Shown: positions 25,198-34,134 of the stretch, piece by piece
Layout of the letters: each line of letters begins with the position of its first letter
Numbering within the stretch: the first letter of the stretch is position 1
Position numbers and translations under genes: made by a program
From: Alphaproteobacteria bacterium
GTDB taxonomy: Bacteria; Pseudomonadota; Alphaproteobacteria; GCA-2731375
Assembly (NCBI GenBank): GCA_028281075.1
Contig: JANQKO010000373.1
Span: forward strand, 1-34,441
DNA length: 34,441 bases
Direction of reading: 5' to 3'
Notes under the pieces: model-generated
What the model saw: the letters and a program-made list of their open reading frames with translations, nothing else
The model's database searches: none
Told to the model about the DNA's origin: nothing

Positions 25198-26241
25198 TCA
25201 ATAGTAATACGAATAGGCGCCGAAACGGTCGCCACCCGCCTCCATCTTGGCTTTATTTAGCACGAGATTGATATTCTGGCAGCCGCCCAGCAGCGTCAGC
25301 GCCGATTCGATGGCTTTCTGGCTGGTCTTTTCCGCCTCGACCACGAACAGAAGCTGGCCGACATGCATGGCCAGCACGCTCGGCTCGCTGGTCGCCAGCA
25401 CCGGCGGGGTGTCGATGATGATGACGCGGTCAGGGTAGCGCTCGGCCAGTTCCTCGACGAGCTGCCCCATGCGGTTGCTGGCGAGCAACTCGGTCGGGTT
25501 CATCACGTCGGTGCCGGCCGGCAGCAGTGTCAGGTTCGGGATGTCCGTGCGCTTCAGGACGTCGGCGAGATCGGTCGAGGGATCGGCGACCACGTTGAGC
25601 AGCCCCTTCTCGGCGGTCACGCCCAGCATGCCCATCGACGAATGCTCGCTGGTATTGTGCATGTCGGCATCGACCAGCAGCACGTTCAGGTCATGCTCGG
25701 ACACCATGCTCATGGCCAGGTTGACCGCCGTGTGCGACTTGCCTTCGCCCGGCCGCGCGCTCGTCACCATGATCAGGTTGCCGTTGCGCGTCCGCTGATC
25801 GTCGGTCGCGAAGGCCTTCAGCAGCAGGGGCCGCTTGATGAGGCGGAATTCCTCGACGATCTGGGTTCGCTCGCCCGCCGGCACGATGCAGCCGGCAAGC
25901 TGCAGACGCACCTGATCGATCTGCACGATGCCGCCGCGTCGGCCGCCATCGGCCGACGGGGCCGCGGGACGCCCGGACACCGGTGGCCGCGGGTCATCGG
26001 CGGCGGCCGGTCGCGGCGCGGGGGCCGGCGGCGTCTCGACGCCGGACGGGGCCGGCACCACCGCCGGCGCGGCGGGGGTCGGCGCGGCCGGTGCCGGCGC
26101 GGCACTCGCCGCTGCCGGCGGCGGCATGCCCGTCGCGGCAATGCGCTGCGCCGCCTTCTCGACCAGCGACGCGCCGCCGTCCGACCGGGCGCGGTCGGCG
26201 GCCCGCTGGATCAGGCCTGGTACCCTCGCTTCCGAGCTCAT
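25198..26241 (-). CDS. XrtA-associated tyrosine autokinase (BY-kinase)
   Basis: Walker A NLIMVTSARPGEGKSHTAVNLAMSM, Walker A' LLVDADMHN, DRVIIIDTPPVLATSE; C-terminal Tyr cluster FGAYSYYY. Confidence 0.93.
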   Translation of the reverse strand: MSSEARVPGLIQRAADRARSDGGASLVEKAAQRIAATGMPPPAAASAAPAPAAPTPAAPAVVPAPSGVETPPAPAPRPAAADDPRPPVSGRPAAPSADGGRRGGIVQIDQVRLQLAGCIVPAGERTQIVEEFRLIKRPLLLKAFATDDQRTRNGNLIMVTSARPGEGKSHTAVNLAMSMVSEHDLNVLLVDADMHNTSEHSSMGMLGVTAEKGLLNVVADPSTDLADVLKRTDIPNLTLLPAGTDVMNPTELLASNRMGQLVEELAERYPDRVIIIDTPPVLATSEPSVLAMHVGQLLFVVEAEKTSQKAIESALTLLGGCQNINLVLNKAKMEAGGDRFGAYSYYY

Positions 26242-27860
26242 ATCAGTTGCGTCAACTCAAGTTCAGACATGTTCTGCCGCAACGGAACCTCGAACACGAT
26301 CAGGCCACCGAAGACCAGCAGCAGACAGACGCAGGCGACCGCGAAACCGGCGAGGCCCGCATGCTGCCGTCGTCGGTTGCCGCTGGACACGATCGCCGAT
26401 ACCGCGCCCAGCACGGGCAGGCCGAACGTGTCGCGCAGGCTGGCCGTGTTGTGGAACGAGACGTCCATCTGCGACAGCAGGTAGGCAAAGGCGATGCCGG
26501 ACCCCAGACCGGCGGCCAGCACGATCGTCATGAAGAACGGCCGGTTCGGCCCGTTCGGGATGGTCGGCACTTCCGGCGGATCGACGATCCGGAACTGAAT
26601 GTCGGTTTCGGCGTCGACGGCCTGCGCGATCTTCGCCGACTCGCGCCGGGCCAGAAGCTGCTCGTAGTTGCTCTTGATCACCGAATAGTCACGGTTCAGG
26701 CCCGACAGCCGGGCCTCGACCAGCGGCGCCGTCGTCGCCATCTTCTCGAAGTAGGCGAGGTCCTCGGCGGCCCGGTTCAATTGGCGTTCGCGCGTGGTGA
26801 CCTGGGATTCGGCATCGACCAGGCGCAGCTTGATATGCTCGTAGAGCGCGTTCGGCACCTTGGTCTTGGCGCCGCCGCCGCCGGTATCCTCGCCCTCCGC
26901 CTCGGCTTCGGCCGCCGCGAGCAGACGCTCCTCTTCCTGCGCCAACTGCTCGTGCAGGTATTCGATCTGCCGGCGCGAGGCGATCACGTCGGGATGCGCC
27001 TCGGTATAGCGGCCCAGCAGCAGCACGATCTGCCGCTCGGCTTCCTTGATCCGGCGTTCCAGCTCGACGATCGGCGAGCTCGCGGCATCGCCGCTGTTGA
27101 AGATCACCTGCGGCGTGGCGTCGACCTCGAGATATTGCGGCACGGTCGCGATCTGCTCGCGCAACTGGTCACGCAAGGCCAGCGCGTCCTGATGCTCGGC
27201 CTTGGCGCGCTCCAGCGCCGCGGCCGCGGCCTGGCGCTTGCCGACATAGCCGCCGGCGCCGCGGCCGAATTCGAGGTTGTTGGCCTTGAAGTCGGCCAGC
27301 CGGCGCTCGGCCTCCTGAAGCTGGCGCTCGTAGACGGCGAGCTGGGCCTCCAGAAAGGCGCGCGCCTTCTCCATGTCCGACCGGTTCTCGCCCAGATTGT
27401 TTTCGACGAAGATATTCACCAGCGACTGCACGACCCGCTGGGCCAGCTTCGGGTCCTCGCTCTCATAGGCGATCGTGAACAGGTCACGGCCCTGGGATCT
27501 GATCGAGATCCGCTCGGCGACACTCTTGATCAGCGCGTCCATCTCGGCGTCCGTCTCGACCGTCAGGTCGAGGTCGGTCATGCGGATGATCTCCAGCATG
27601 TTCGGCCGGCTGAGCAGGGTCCGCTTCATGAAGGCGACCTGCTGGTTCAGGTTCGGCGCCACGGTCAGGCCGCGCAGCAACGGCGCCAGCATGGTCTGGG
27701 TGTCGACATAGATCCGGGTCCGGGACTCGTACCGGTCGGGCATGTTCAGGACCACGAACCAGCCCCCCAGGCAGAGCCCCCAGGCGATGCCGGCAATGAT
27801 CCAGCGCCGGCGCCAGATGGCCCGCAAAATGGCCAGAATTTGCGTCCGCAGATCACCCAT
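26238..27860 (-). CDS. XrtA system polysaccharide chain-length determinant protein (Wzz/BexC-like)
   Basis: MGDLRTQILAILRAIWRRRWIIAGIAWGLCLGGWFVVLNMPDRYESRTRIYVDTQTMLAPLLRGLTV..., coiled-coil middle, C-terminal TM; 4-bp overlap with the kinase gene. Confidence 0.92.
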   Translation of the reverse strand: MGDLRTQILAILRAIWRRRWIIAGIAWGLCLGGWFVVLNMPDRYESRTRIYVDTQTMLAPLLRGLTVAPNLNQQVAFMKRTLLSRPNMLEIIRMTDLDLTVETDAEMDALIKSVAERISIRSQGRDLFTIAYESEDPKLAQRVVQSLVNIFVENNLGENRSDMEKARAFLEAQLAVYERQLQEAERRLADFKANNLEFGRGAGGYVGKRQAAAAALERAKAEHQDALALRDQLREQIATVPQYLEVDATPQVIFNSGDAASSPIVELERRIKEAERQIVLLLGRYTEAHPDVIASRRQIEYLHEQLAQEEERLLAAAEAEAEGEDTGGGGAKTKVPNALYEHIKLRLVDAESQVTTRERQLNRAAEDLAYFEKMATTAPLVEARLSGLNRDYSVIKSNYEQLLARRESAKIAQAVDAETDIQFRIVDPPEVPTIPNGPNRPFFMTIVLAAGLGSGIAFAYLLSQMDVSFHNTASLRDTFGLPVLGAVSAIVSSGNRRRQHAGLAGFAVACVCLLLVFGGLIVFEVPLRQNMSELELTQLI

Positions 27861-27938
27861 TTCGCTCTTTCCTTGGATCGGTTCCGGCCGGACCAAACCG
27901 GCAGGTAACCTTATAATCCAAAGTCAGTCAGGCATTCA

Positions 27939-27954
27939 TGTGACAGCAGTCACA
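27939..27954. promoter_or_regulatory. CRP-family-like operator TGTGACAGCAGTCACA
   Basis: Exact TGTGA-N6-TCACA core, 6-bp perfect dyad, in the intergenic region upstream of the chain-length determinant; second dyad GTGATCAC at 27964-27971. Confidence 0.5.
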
Positions 27955-28009
27955 TCACACAAAGTGATCACGCTACCGCACACACATAAATGATGTCTTT
28001 AAGCTCTTC

Positions 28010-28630
28010 TTAGAAGAAGCTCTGGGGCACGATGATCACGTCGCCCGGCAGCATCTCCACGTTGGCGCTGACATCGCCGTCCTTCAGGAGGTCGTCCAAT
28101 CGCACCCGGAAGCTCTTGTTCTCGCCCTCGATCCGCCGCACCACGACGGTCCGGTTGCCGGCGGCGAACTGGGTCAGGCCGCCGACGGCGATCATGACGT
28201 CGAGTACGGTCATATCGTCACGATACGGAATGGCCGACGGCTGGGCCGCCTCGCCGACCACCCGGACCTGCTGGTCGAACGGACCGACGAAACCGGTGAC
28301 GATGACGGTGACGATCGGGTCCTGGATAAACTTCTTGAGCTCTTCCTCGATGTCCCGGGCGAGCTGCGTCGGCGTCTTGTTGGCCGCCTGCAGATCCTCG
28401 ATCAGCGGCGAGGAGATCTTCCCGTCCGGCCGCACGGGCAGCGAAATGCCCAGTTCCGGGTTGCGCCAGACGAAGACGCTCAAGTTGTCGCCGGCACCGA
28501 TCAGATAGTCCGGCGTCGGCTGCTCCTCGGTGATCGTCGGCGCCAGCTCCCGGCCCGAACAGGCCGCGACCAGCATGACCGCCGCCGCCAGCGCCAAGCC
28601 ACGGACGGGAAAGAAAGCAGATTTCGTCAT
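28010..28630 (-). CDS. XrtA/PEP-CTERM system exopolysaccharide export lipoprotein (Wza-like, Poly_export/SLBB)
   Basis: Lipobox VMLVAACSG; PDYLIGAGDNLSVFVWRNPELGISLPVRPDGKISSPLIEDLQAANKTPTQLARDIEEEL...PGDVIIVPQSFF. Confidence 0.93.
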   Translation of the reverse strand: MTKSAFFPVRGLALAAAVMLVAACSGRELAPTITEEQPTPDYLIGAGDNLSVFVWRNPELGISLPVRPDGKISSPLIEDLQAANKTPTQLARDIEEELKKFIQDPIVTVIVTGFVGPFDQQVRVVGEAAQPSAIPYRDDMTVLDVMIAVGGLTQFAAGNRTVVVRRIEGENKSFRVRLDDLLKDGDVSANVEMLPGDVIIVPQSFF

Positions 28631-28751
28631 CGCCGCCTACCTCGAGGTCGCCATACATTCCACGCACCGGTTGCCGATGCGTACGCGCCGCCGCGCCCAG
28701 AGCCGGCCCGGCAACAGCAACTTGCCAACACCGCAACCTATGTGCTTTGAA

Positions 28752-28767
28752 CTAAGCAATTGTTTAG
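28752..28767. promoter_or_regulatory. 16-bp near-perfect palindrome CTAAGCAATTGTTTAG in divergent intergenic region
   Basis: Reverse complement CTAAACAATTGCTTAG; one mismatched pair; between the divergent export lipoprotein gene and the GNAT gene. Confidence 0.35.
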
Positions 28768-28859
28768 CCTGTAAGATCGCGTTTGTCAGGCGATAATTAC
28801 GTGTCCCGGCGGTTGCCGGCCGCGACGGCGCGATCGTAGGGACAGCGGGCGGCGACGAA

Positions 28860-29960
28860 TTGACTTCGAACAACGCGGCTCCGCCGCACGACGGCGCCGG
28901 CCCGGCTTTCGAGACGGACTATGCCGCCCTCTTCCGCCGGAGCGCCAGCCCGGACTATTACGCCCATCCCGACTGGTTCCGGAACCTCGCGGCAACCTGC
29001 CTCACCGCGTCCGAGAACGCCGTGCTGTTCACGGCGCGCGATGCCGATGGTGCCGCGGTCGCCGCCCTGCCGGCCAGGCGGCATGCGGCATCCGACATCT
29101 TCCCCGGCGCCCGCGCGATCGGCAGCCTGACCAACTTTTACGCCTGCAACTTCACGATCGCCGCCCGGCCGGACGCCGACCTGGCGGCCGCCTGTCGGCA
29201 GATCGTCGACGCCATGACGGCGGACGGCCACCGGCCCGATATCCTGCGCCTCGACACCCTGCCGCGCGAGGCGCCGGCCTTCGATGCCCTGGTCGCGACG
29301 ATCCGCGCGCGCGGCTGGCCGCTGCGGACCTATTTCCACTTCGGCAACTGGTTCGAGACCGTCGCCGGGCTCGGCTATGACGACTATCTCGCCCGCCGTC
29401 CGTCGCGCCTGCGCAACACCATCGCGCGCAAGCGGCGCCAGCTCGAAAAGACGCACGACGTGGACTTCGAGATCTGCCGCTCGCCGGCCGAGGTCGCGGC
29501 GGCCATGGCCGGCTACGAGACGATCTACGCGGAAAGCTGGAAGCCGGCCGAGCCGTTTCCCGCCTTCACGCCGGGACTGGCCCGGTCCGCGGCGGCGAAC
29601 GGCGCCCTGCGCCTGGGCATCTGCCGCCTCGACGGCGTGCCCGCGGCGGCCCAGATCTGGCTGACCTACGGGGGCCGCGCGACGATCTTCAAGCTGGCCG
29701 ACGCGGCCCGCCACCGCCGGCGCTCGCTCGGCACCGTGCTGACGGCGGAAATGATGCGGCACGCCCTGGAGGTCGATCAGGTGCGCGAGGTCGATTTCGG
29801 CCGCGGCGACGACGCCTATAAGCGCGACTGGCTGTCGCAGCGGCGCGAGCGCTGGGGCATCCTCGCCTGCAACCCCCGGAGCCTCAGGGGCCTGGCCGCG
29901 GCCGGGCGGCACCTGCTGCTGCCGGCGCTGAGGGACCGGCTGCGCCGCCGGCCGCGCTGA
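28860..29960 (+). CDS. Second FemAB/CelD-like GNAT family N-acyltransferase
   Basis: PDYYAHPDWFRNLAATC...GYDDYLARRPSRLRNTIARKRRQLEKTHDVDFEI...YAESWKPAEPFPAFTPGLAR...VDFGRGDDAYKRDWL (Acetyltransf_6-like pattern). TTG start codon at 28860 by the ORF track. Confidence 0.8.
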   Translation: MTSNNAAPPHDGAGPAFETDYAALFRRSASPDYYAHPDWFRNLAATCLTASENAVLFTARDADGAAVAALPARRHAASDIFPGARAIGSLTNFYACNFTIAARPDADLAAACRQIVDAMTADGHRPDILRLDTLPREAPAFDALVATIRARGWPLRTYFHFGNWFETVAGLGYDDYLARRPSRLRNTIARKRRQLEKTHDVDFEICRSPAEVAAAMAGYETIYAESWKPAEPFPAFTPGLARSAAANGALRLGICRLDGVPAAAQIWLTYGGRATIFKLADAARHRRRSLGTVLTAEMMRHALEVDQVREVDFGRGDDAYKRDWLSQRRERWGILACNPRSLRGLAAAGRHLLLPALRDRLRRRPR

Positions 29961-31185
29961 GCCGGTGGCGCGCCAGCGTCCGTTCGCAGATCTCCTCGAA
30001 GATACGCGCGACGCCGGGCGCGCTGAAATGCCGCTCGACATAGGACCGCGCGGTCGTCGCCAGCCGTTCGCTCAAGGCGGCGTCGGCCAGCAGGCGCAGG
30101 ACCTCGGCGGCAAAGCCGTCGGCCGTGTCGGCGCGCAGGTAATGTTGACCCTCGTCGAGCGGCAGTCCTTCGACCCCGATCGTGGTCGAGACCACCGGGC
30201 AGCCCATGGCCATGGCCTCGTAGACCTTGATGCGCGTGCCGCCGCCGACGCGCAGCGGAATGGCATAGACCTGCGCCGCGTGCACGTGGGGCCGGATATC
30301 GTCGACGAAGCCGGTAAAGGTCCAGGGCAGGCCGCGCCGGCGCGCCCGCTCGACCAGGTGCGCCGGCGGGTCGCGGCCGACGACGACGACGTTCGCCGCC
30401 GGCGCGGCCCGCGCCACCGTCGGCCAGATCGCGTCCATGAAGAACTCGATGCCATCGATGTTGGCGGCCCAGTTCATCGAGCCGGTGAAGACGATGGTGC
30501 CGCCCCCGGGCGGTCCCGGCGGCGGTGCCCGAAAGCCGAAGAAATCGAGATCGACGGCCGTCGGAATCGCCTCGACGACCGGGCTGCCATAGGCCTGCCG
30601 GAAATGCTCGGCATCACGCTCCGACACGGCGATCACGGTATCGAACCGCCGCAGCGCCGCCCGCTCGAACCGGACCATCTTGCGCCACTGGTCCCGCCAC
30701 ACCGCGCGGCTGACCGAATTGCCGGCCACGTCCACGTGCCGGGCGAAGATCTCGGCTTCGACGTTATGCGTGAACAGCAGCGACGCGGGCGCGAGGTCCT
30801 CGGGCGTCAGCACCGCCGCGTGCGCGAAGTCGGTGACGACCAGATCGCAGCCGCGCGCCAGCTCGGCCCGGACCGCCGCCAAACCGGCGGCCGAGCGGTC
30901 GCAGGCCACGGCGACCGGCAGCGACGACAGCAGATACGACAGCCGGCGCAGGCCGAACCACCTGCCCTGGCGGCGAAACGGCCAGTCGACGAAGCGGTCG
31001 CAGACCGCGGCGAGCTCGTCGGCATGGCGTTCCGGCTGCCCCGGCCGGGCCGGCGACAGCAGCGTGATCTCGAAGCTGCCGCCCTTCAGGCCGCGCAGGA
31101 CGTTGGTGGTGCGGATCTTGCCGCCGGCGTCGGTGGGAAACAGGAATTGCGGCGAAATGAACAGCAGCCGCGGGCGTGCCGTCAC
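29884..31185 (-). CDS. GT4-like glycosyltransferase (PEP-CTERM/EPS-associated type)
   Basis: LLFISPQFLFPTDAGGKIRTTNVLRGLKGG...GGTRIKVYEAMAMGCPVVSTTIGVEGLPL. Confidence 0.88.
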   Translation of the reverse strand: MTARPRLLFISPQFLFPTDAGGKIRTTNVLRGLKGGSFEITLLSPARPGQPERHADELAAVCDRFVDWPFRRQGRWFGLRRLSYLLSSLPVAVACDRSAAGLAAVRAELARGCDLVVTDFAHAAVLTPEDLAPASLLFTHNVEAEIFARHVDVAGNSVSRAVWRDQWRKMVRFERAALRRFDTVIAVSERDAEHFRQAYGSPVVEAIPTAVDLDFFGFRAPPPGPPGGGTIVFTGSMNWAANIDGIEFFMDAIWPTVARAAPAANVVVVGRDPPAHLVERARRRGLPWTFTGFVDDIRPHVHAAQVYAIPLRVGGGTRIKVYEAMAMGCPVVSTTIGVEGLPLDEGQHYLRADTADGFAAEVLRLLADAALSERLATTARSYVERHFSAPGVARIFEEICERTLARHRLSAAGGAAGPSAPAAAGAARPRPGP

Positions 31186-32498
31186 CAGCAGACGCCTTCA
31201 TAATCGGCGCCGTCGAGGTCTTCGAGCGCCTTGACGCCCTGGAGATCGACGATGGTCCGCCCGCCATGGCCGGCGGCGATCGCGTCGACGGCGCGCCGGT
31301 CCGCGTGCCCGATGACGATGGTGCCGGCGCCGTCGAGCGCGGCGACGGGATCGGCCACCAGCATCCGCTCGACATGCGGTATCTCGCGGTCGATGAAGTC
31401 CCGGTTGGCGCCCATCAGACGGCTCGCCTCGACATGCGGATCATGGATCGCCAGCGCGTAGCCCTTGCCGATCAGCCGCTCGGCCAGCGCCACCAGCGGC
31501 GATTCGCGCAGATCGTCCGTGCCCGGCTTGAAGGCGAGGCCGAACAGCGCCACCTTGCGCCGGCCATGGCGGGTGACCATCTCGAAGGCACGGTCGATAT
31601 GGGCGTCGTTACTGGCCAGCACCTGGTCGAGAAGCGGTAGCCGCAGCTCGGCCTCGCGGGCGAAGGCGAGCAGGCCGCGCAGATCCTTCGGCAGGCAGGA
31701 GCCGCCGAAAGCGTAGCCGGGACGCAGATAGGCCGGCGAAATGTTCAGCTCGGTATCGCGGCAGAAGATCTCCATCGCCTCGCGCCCGTCCATGCCGAGC
31801 GACTTCAGCAGCGCGCCGGCCTCGTTGGCGAAGGCGATCTTCAACGCGTGGTAGACGTTGCAGAGATACTTCACCGACTCGGCGATACGGAAGCCAGTCC
31901 GGACCACCGGCGCGTCGATGCCCTTGTACAGCGCCTCGACGGCGTCGAAGGCAGCGTTGGCGTCGGCGCCGATGATCGTGAACGGCGGCTCGTGGAAGTC
32001 GCGGACCGACCGGCCCTCGCGCAGGAACTCGGGATTGAAGGCGACGTCGAGTCCCTCGCCCAGCGTCCGCCCGGAATGGGCGGCAAGCGCCGGCGCGATA
32101 CGCGCTTCGGTCGTGCCCGGCGGGATCGTGCTGCGGGCGACGACGACGTGCGGCGTGGTCTTGTCCCGGAGCGCCAAGCCGATATCTCGGCTGACGGCGT
32201 CGATGGCGTTGAGCGACGGCGCGCCGCCGCGGCTGCTCGGGGTGCCGACCGAGATCAGCGAGATGTCGCTCTCGGCGACCGCCTCGGCCGTGTCGCCGGA
32301 GACCCGCAGGCGGCCGCTGTCGACGCCCTGCCTGACCAGGTCGTCGATATCGTCCTCGACGATGGGCGAGGCCCCCGACCGCAGCATGTCCAGCTTGCGC
32401 GGATCGACGTCGACGCCGATGACGTCATGGCCCAGCCTGGCGAAGCAGGCCGCCGAGACGGCACCGACATAGCCCATGCCGAAAATCGAAACTCTCAT
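31182..32498 (-). CDS. GDP-mannose 6-dehydrogenase-like (AlgD-type) nucleotide-sugar dehydrogenase
   Basis: MRVSIFGMGYVGAVSAACFARLGHDVIGVDVD...SPIVE...RSTIPPGTTE...FNPEFLREGRSVRDFHEPPFTIIG...PGYAFGGSCLPKDLRGL...FKPGTDDLRESPLVALAERLIGKGY; close to AlgD patterns. Confidence 0.88.
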   Translation of the reverse strand: MRVSIFGMGYVGAVSAACFARLGHDVIGVDVDPRKLDMLRSGASPIVEDDIDDLVRQGVDSGRLRVSGDTAEAVAESDISLISVGTPSSRGGAPSLNAIDAVSRDIGLALRDKTTPHVVVARSTIPPGTTEARIAPALAAHSGRTLGEGLDVAFNPEFLREGRSVRDFHEPPFTIIGADANAAFDAVEALYKGIDAPVVRTGFRIAESVKYLCNVYHALKIAFANEAGALLKSLGMDGREAMEIFCRDTELNISPAYLRPGYAFGGSCLPKDLRGLLAFAREAELRLPLLDQVLASNDAHIDRAFEMVTRHGRRKVALFGLAFKPGTDDLRESPLVALAERLIGKGYALAIHDPHVEASRLMGANRDFIDREIPHVERMLVADPVAALDGAGTIVIGHADRRAVDAIAAGHGGRTIVDLQGVKALEDLDGADYEGVCW

Positions 32499-32589
32499 CG
32501 TACGGCCGTCTCACTCGGATGCGCGCGCTGTGCTATTTCGCGACAGGCACGGGCGGCGCCGGATCGGTTCCCGGCGATCAATGCACGAT

Positions 32590-33918
32590 TCACGCCATCA
32601 CCACGTTGGACCGCCCCTCGCGCCACGGCCCGGTGGCGTTCCGGGTATCGACCACCAGCCGGCAGTTCTCGACCACCGCCGCATAGTCGACGTCGTCATG
32701 ATCGGTGCAGATCAGCGCCGCGTCATATTCGCGCAGGGCCTGGGCCGACCAGGCGATGCCGCGGCGCCCGGCCAGCGTCGCGTGCTCGCGCGTCTTCGGG
32801 ATCTCGGCGACATGGGGATCGTAATAGTCGACCCGCACGCCGCGGGCCTCCAGGGTGGCGATGATGCGAAACGCCGGGCTCTCGCGGGTATCGTCGACAT
32901 TCTTCTTGTAGGCCAGCCCCAGGACCAGGATCCGCGCGCCGTTCAGCGGCGTCGAGAACCGCATGTCGAGGGCCGTCGCCAGGCGGTCGACGACATAGGC
33001 CGGCATGCCGGTATTGACCTCGCCGGCCAGCTCGATGAACCGGGTGGCGACGTCGAACTCGCGCGCCTTCCAGGTCAGATAGAACGGATCGATCGGGATG
33101 CAGTGACCGCCCAGGCCCGGGCCCGGGTAGAACGGCATATAGCCGAAAGGCTTGCTTTTCGCCGCCTCGATCACTTCCCAGACATCGATGTCCATGCTGT
33201 CGAAGACGACCTTGAGCTCGTTGACGAGCGCGATATTCACGGCCCGGAAGATATTCTCGGTCAGCTTCACGGCCTCGGCGGTGGCGAGCGATGTCACCGG
33301 CACCACCCGCGGCACGATCCGGCCATAGAGCGCCCCGGCAAGCCGGGACGAGGCGGCATCATGGCCGCCGACGACTTTCGGAATGGTTGACGTCTCGAAG
33401 TCGATGTTGCCCGGGTCCTCGCGCTCGGGCGAGTAGGCGAGGTAGAAGTCCCGGCCGCAGACCAGGCCGGTGGCCTCCAGGACCGGCTTTACCAGCTCGG
33501 CGGTGGTGCCGGGATAGGTCGTCGATTCGAGCACCACCAGGTGCCCAGGCCGCAGATGTTCGGCCACCGTCGCCGCCGTCGCCTCCACGAAGGACATGTC
33601 CGGCTCGCGATGACGGGTCAGCGGCGTCGGAATACAGAGCAGAACCGCGTCGGCCTCGCGCAGCCGCGAGAAATCCGTCGTCGCCTGGAACCGGCCGTCG
33701 GCGACGATCCGCTCGATCGCCGAACTGGGAATGTGCTTGAGATACGAGCGGCCGGCGTTCAGCGCCGCCACCCGCTGTTCATCGACATCGAAGCCCAGGA
33801 TCGGCAGGCCCTGCCGGACGAATGCCTGGGTCAGCGGCAGGCCGACATAGCCCAGGCCGATGACGCCGACGACGTAGTCGCCGCTTTCGATGCGCTGTTC
33901 TAGCTGTTCAATCATCAT
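32590..33918 (-). CDS. UDP-N-acetylglucosamine 6-dehydrogenase-like (WbpA-type) nucleotide-sugar dehydrogenase
   Basis: VVGVIGLGYVGLPL...PTPLTRHREPDMSFV...LESTTYPGTTAELV...YLAYSPEREDPGNIDFETSTIPKVVGG...YPGPGLGGHCIPIDPFYLTWKAREFDVATRFIELAGEVNTGMPAYV; strongly WbpA-like. Confidence 0.9.
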   Translation of the reverse strand: MMIEQLEQRIESGDYVVGVIGLGYVGLPLTQAFVRQGLPILGFDVDEQRVAALNAGRSYLKHIPSSAIERIVADGRFQATTDFSRLREADAVLLCIPTPLTRHREPDMSFVEATAATVAEHLRPGHLVVLESTTYPGTTAELVKPVLEATGLVCGRDFYLAYSPEREDPGNIDFETSTIPKVVGGHDAASSRLAGALYGRIVPRVVPVTSLATAEAVKLTENIFRAVNIALVNELKVVFDSMDIDVWEVIEAAKSKPFGYMPFYPGPGLGGHCIPIDPFYLTWKAREFDVATRFIELAGEVNTGMPAYVVDRLATALDMRFSTPLNGARILVLGLAYKKNVDDTRESPAFRIIATLEARGVRVDYYDPHVAEIPKTREHATLAGRRGIAWSAQALREYDAALICTDHDDVDYAAVVENCRLVVDTRNATGPWREGRSNVVMA

Positions 33919-34134
33919 ACGATTCCCGGCTGGCGGCGGCGCGCCCGCCCGACCCGCAGCATCGGCACCAATAGTGGAAGGTTATTGGGACGATCTTCAT
34001 CTATTCGAAAGATCATTGTGTTGGAAGCTCTGTTTTAATATCTAGCGGCCCAACGCCTGCCAAGTTGAGAATCATCAGGTCCCTTCCGGCCGCGTCCGGA
34101 CCGCTCGGACCCGAGCCGTCGTCTTTTCGAAGCA

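Noticed and set aside
28637-28859. Sigma-54 -24/-12 promoter (TTGGCAAGTTGCTGTTGC on the minus strand) as a PrsR target
   Set aside because: GG to GC spacing is 12 instead of the required 10 bp, so it does not fit; no convincing -24/-12 site was found by eye in the intergenic regions.
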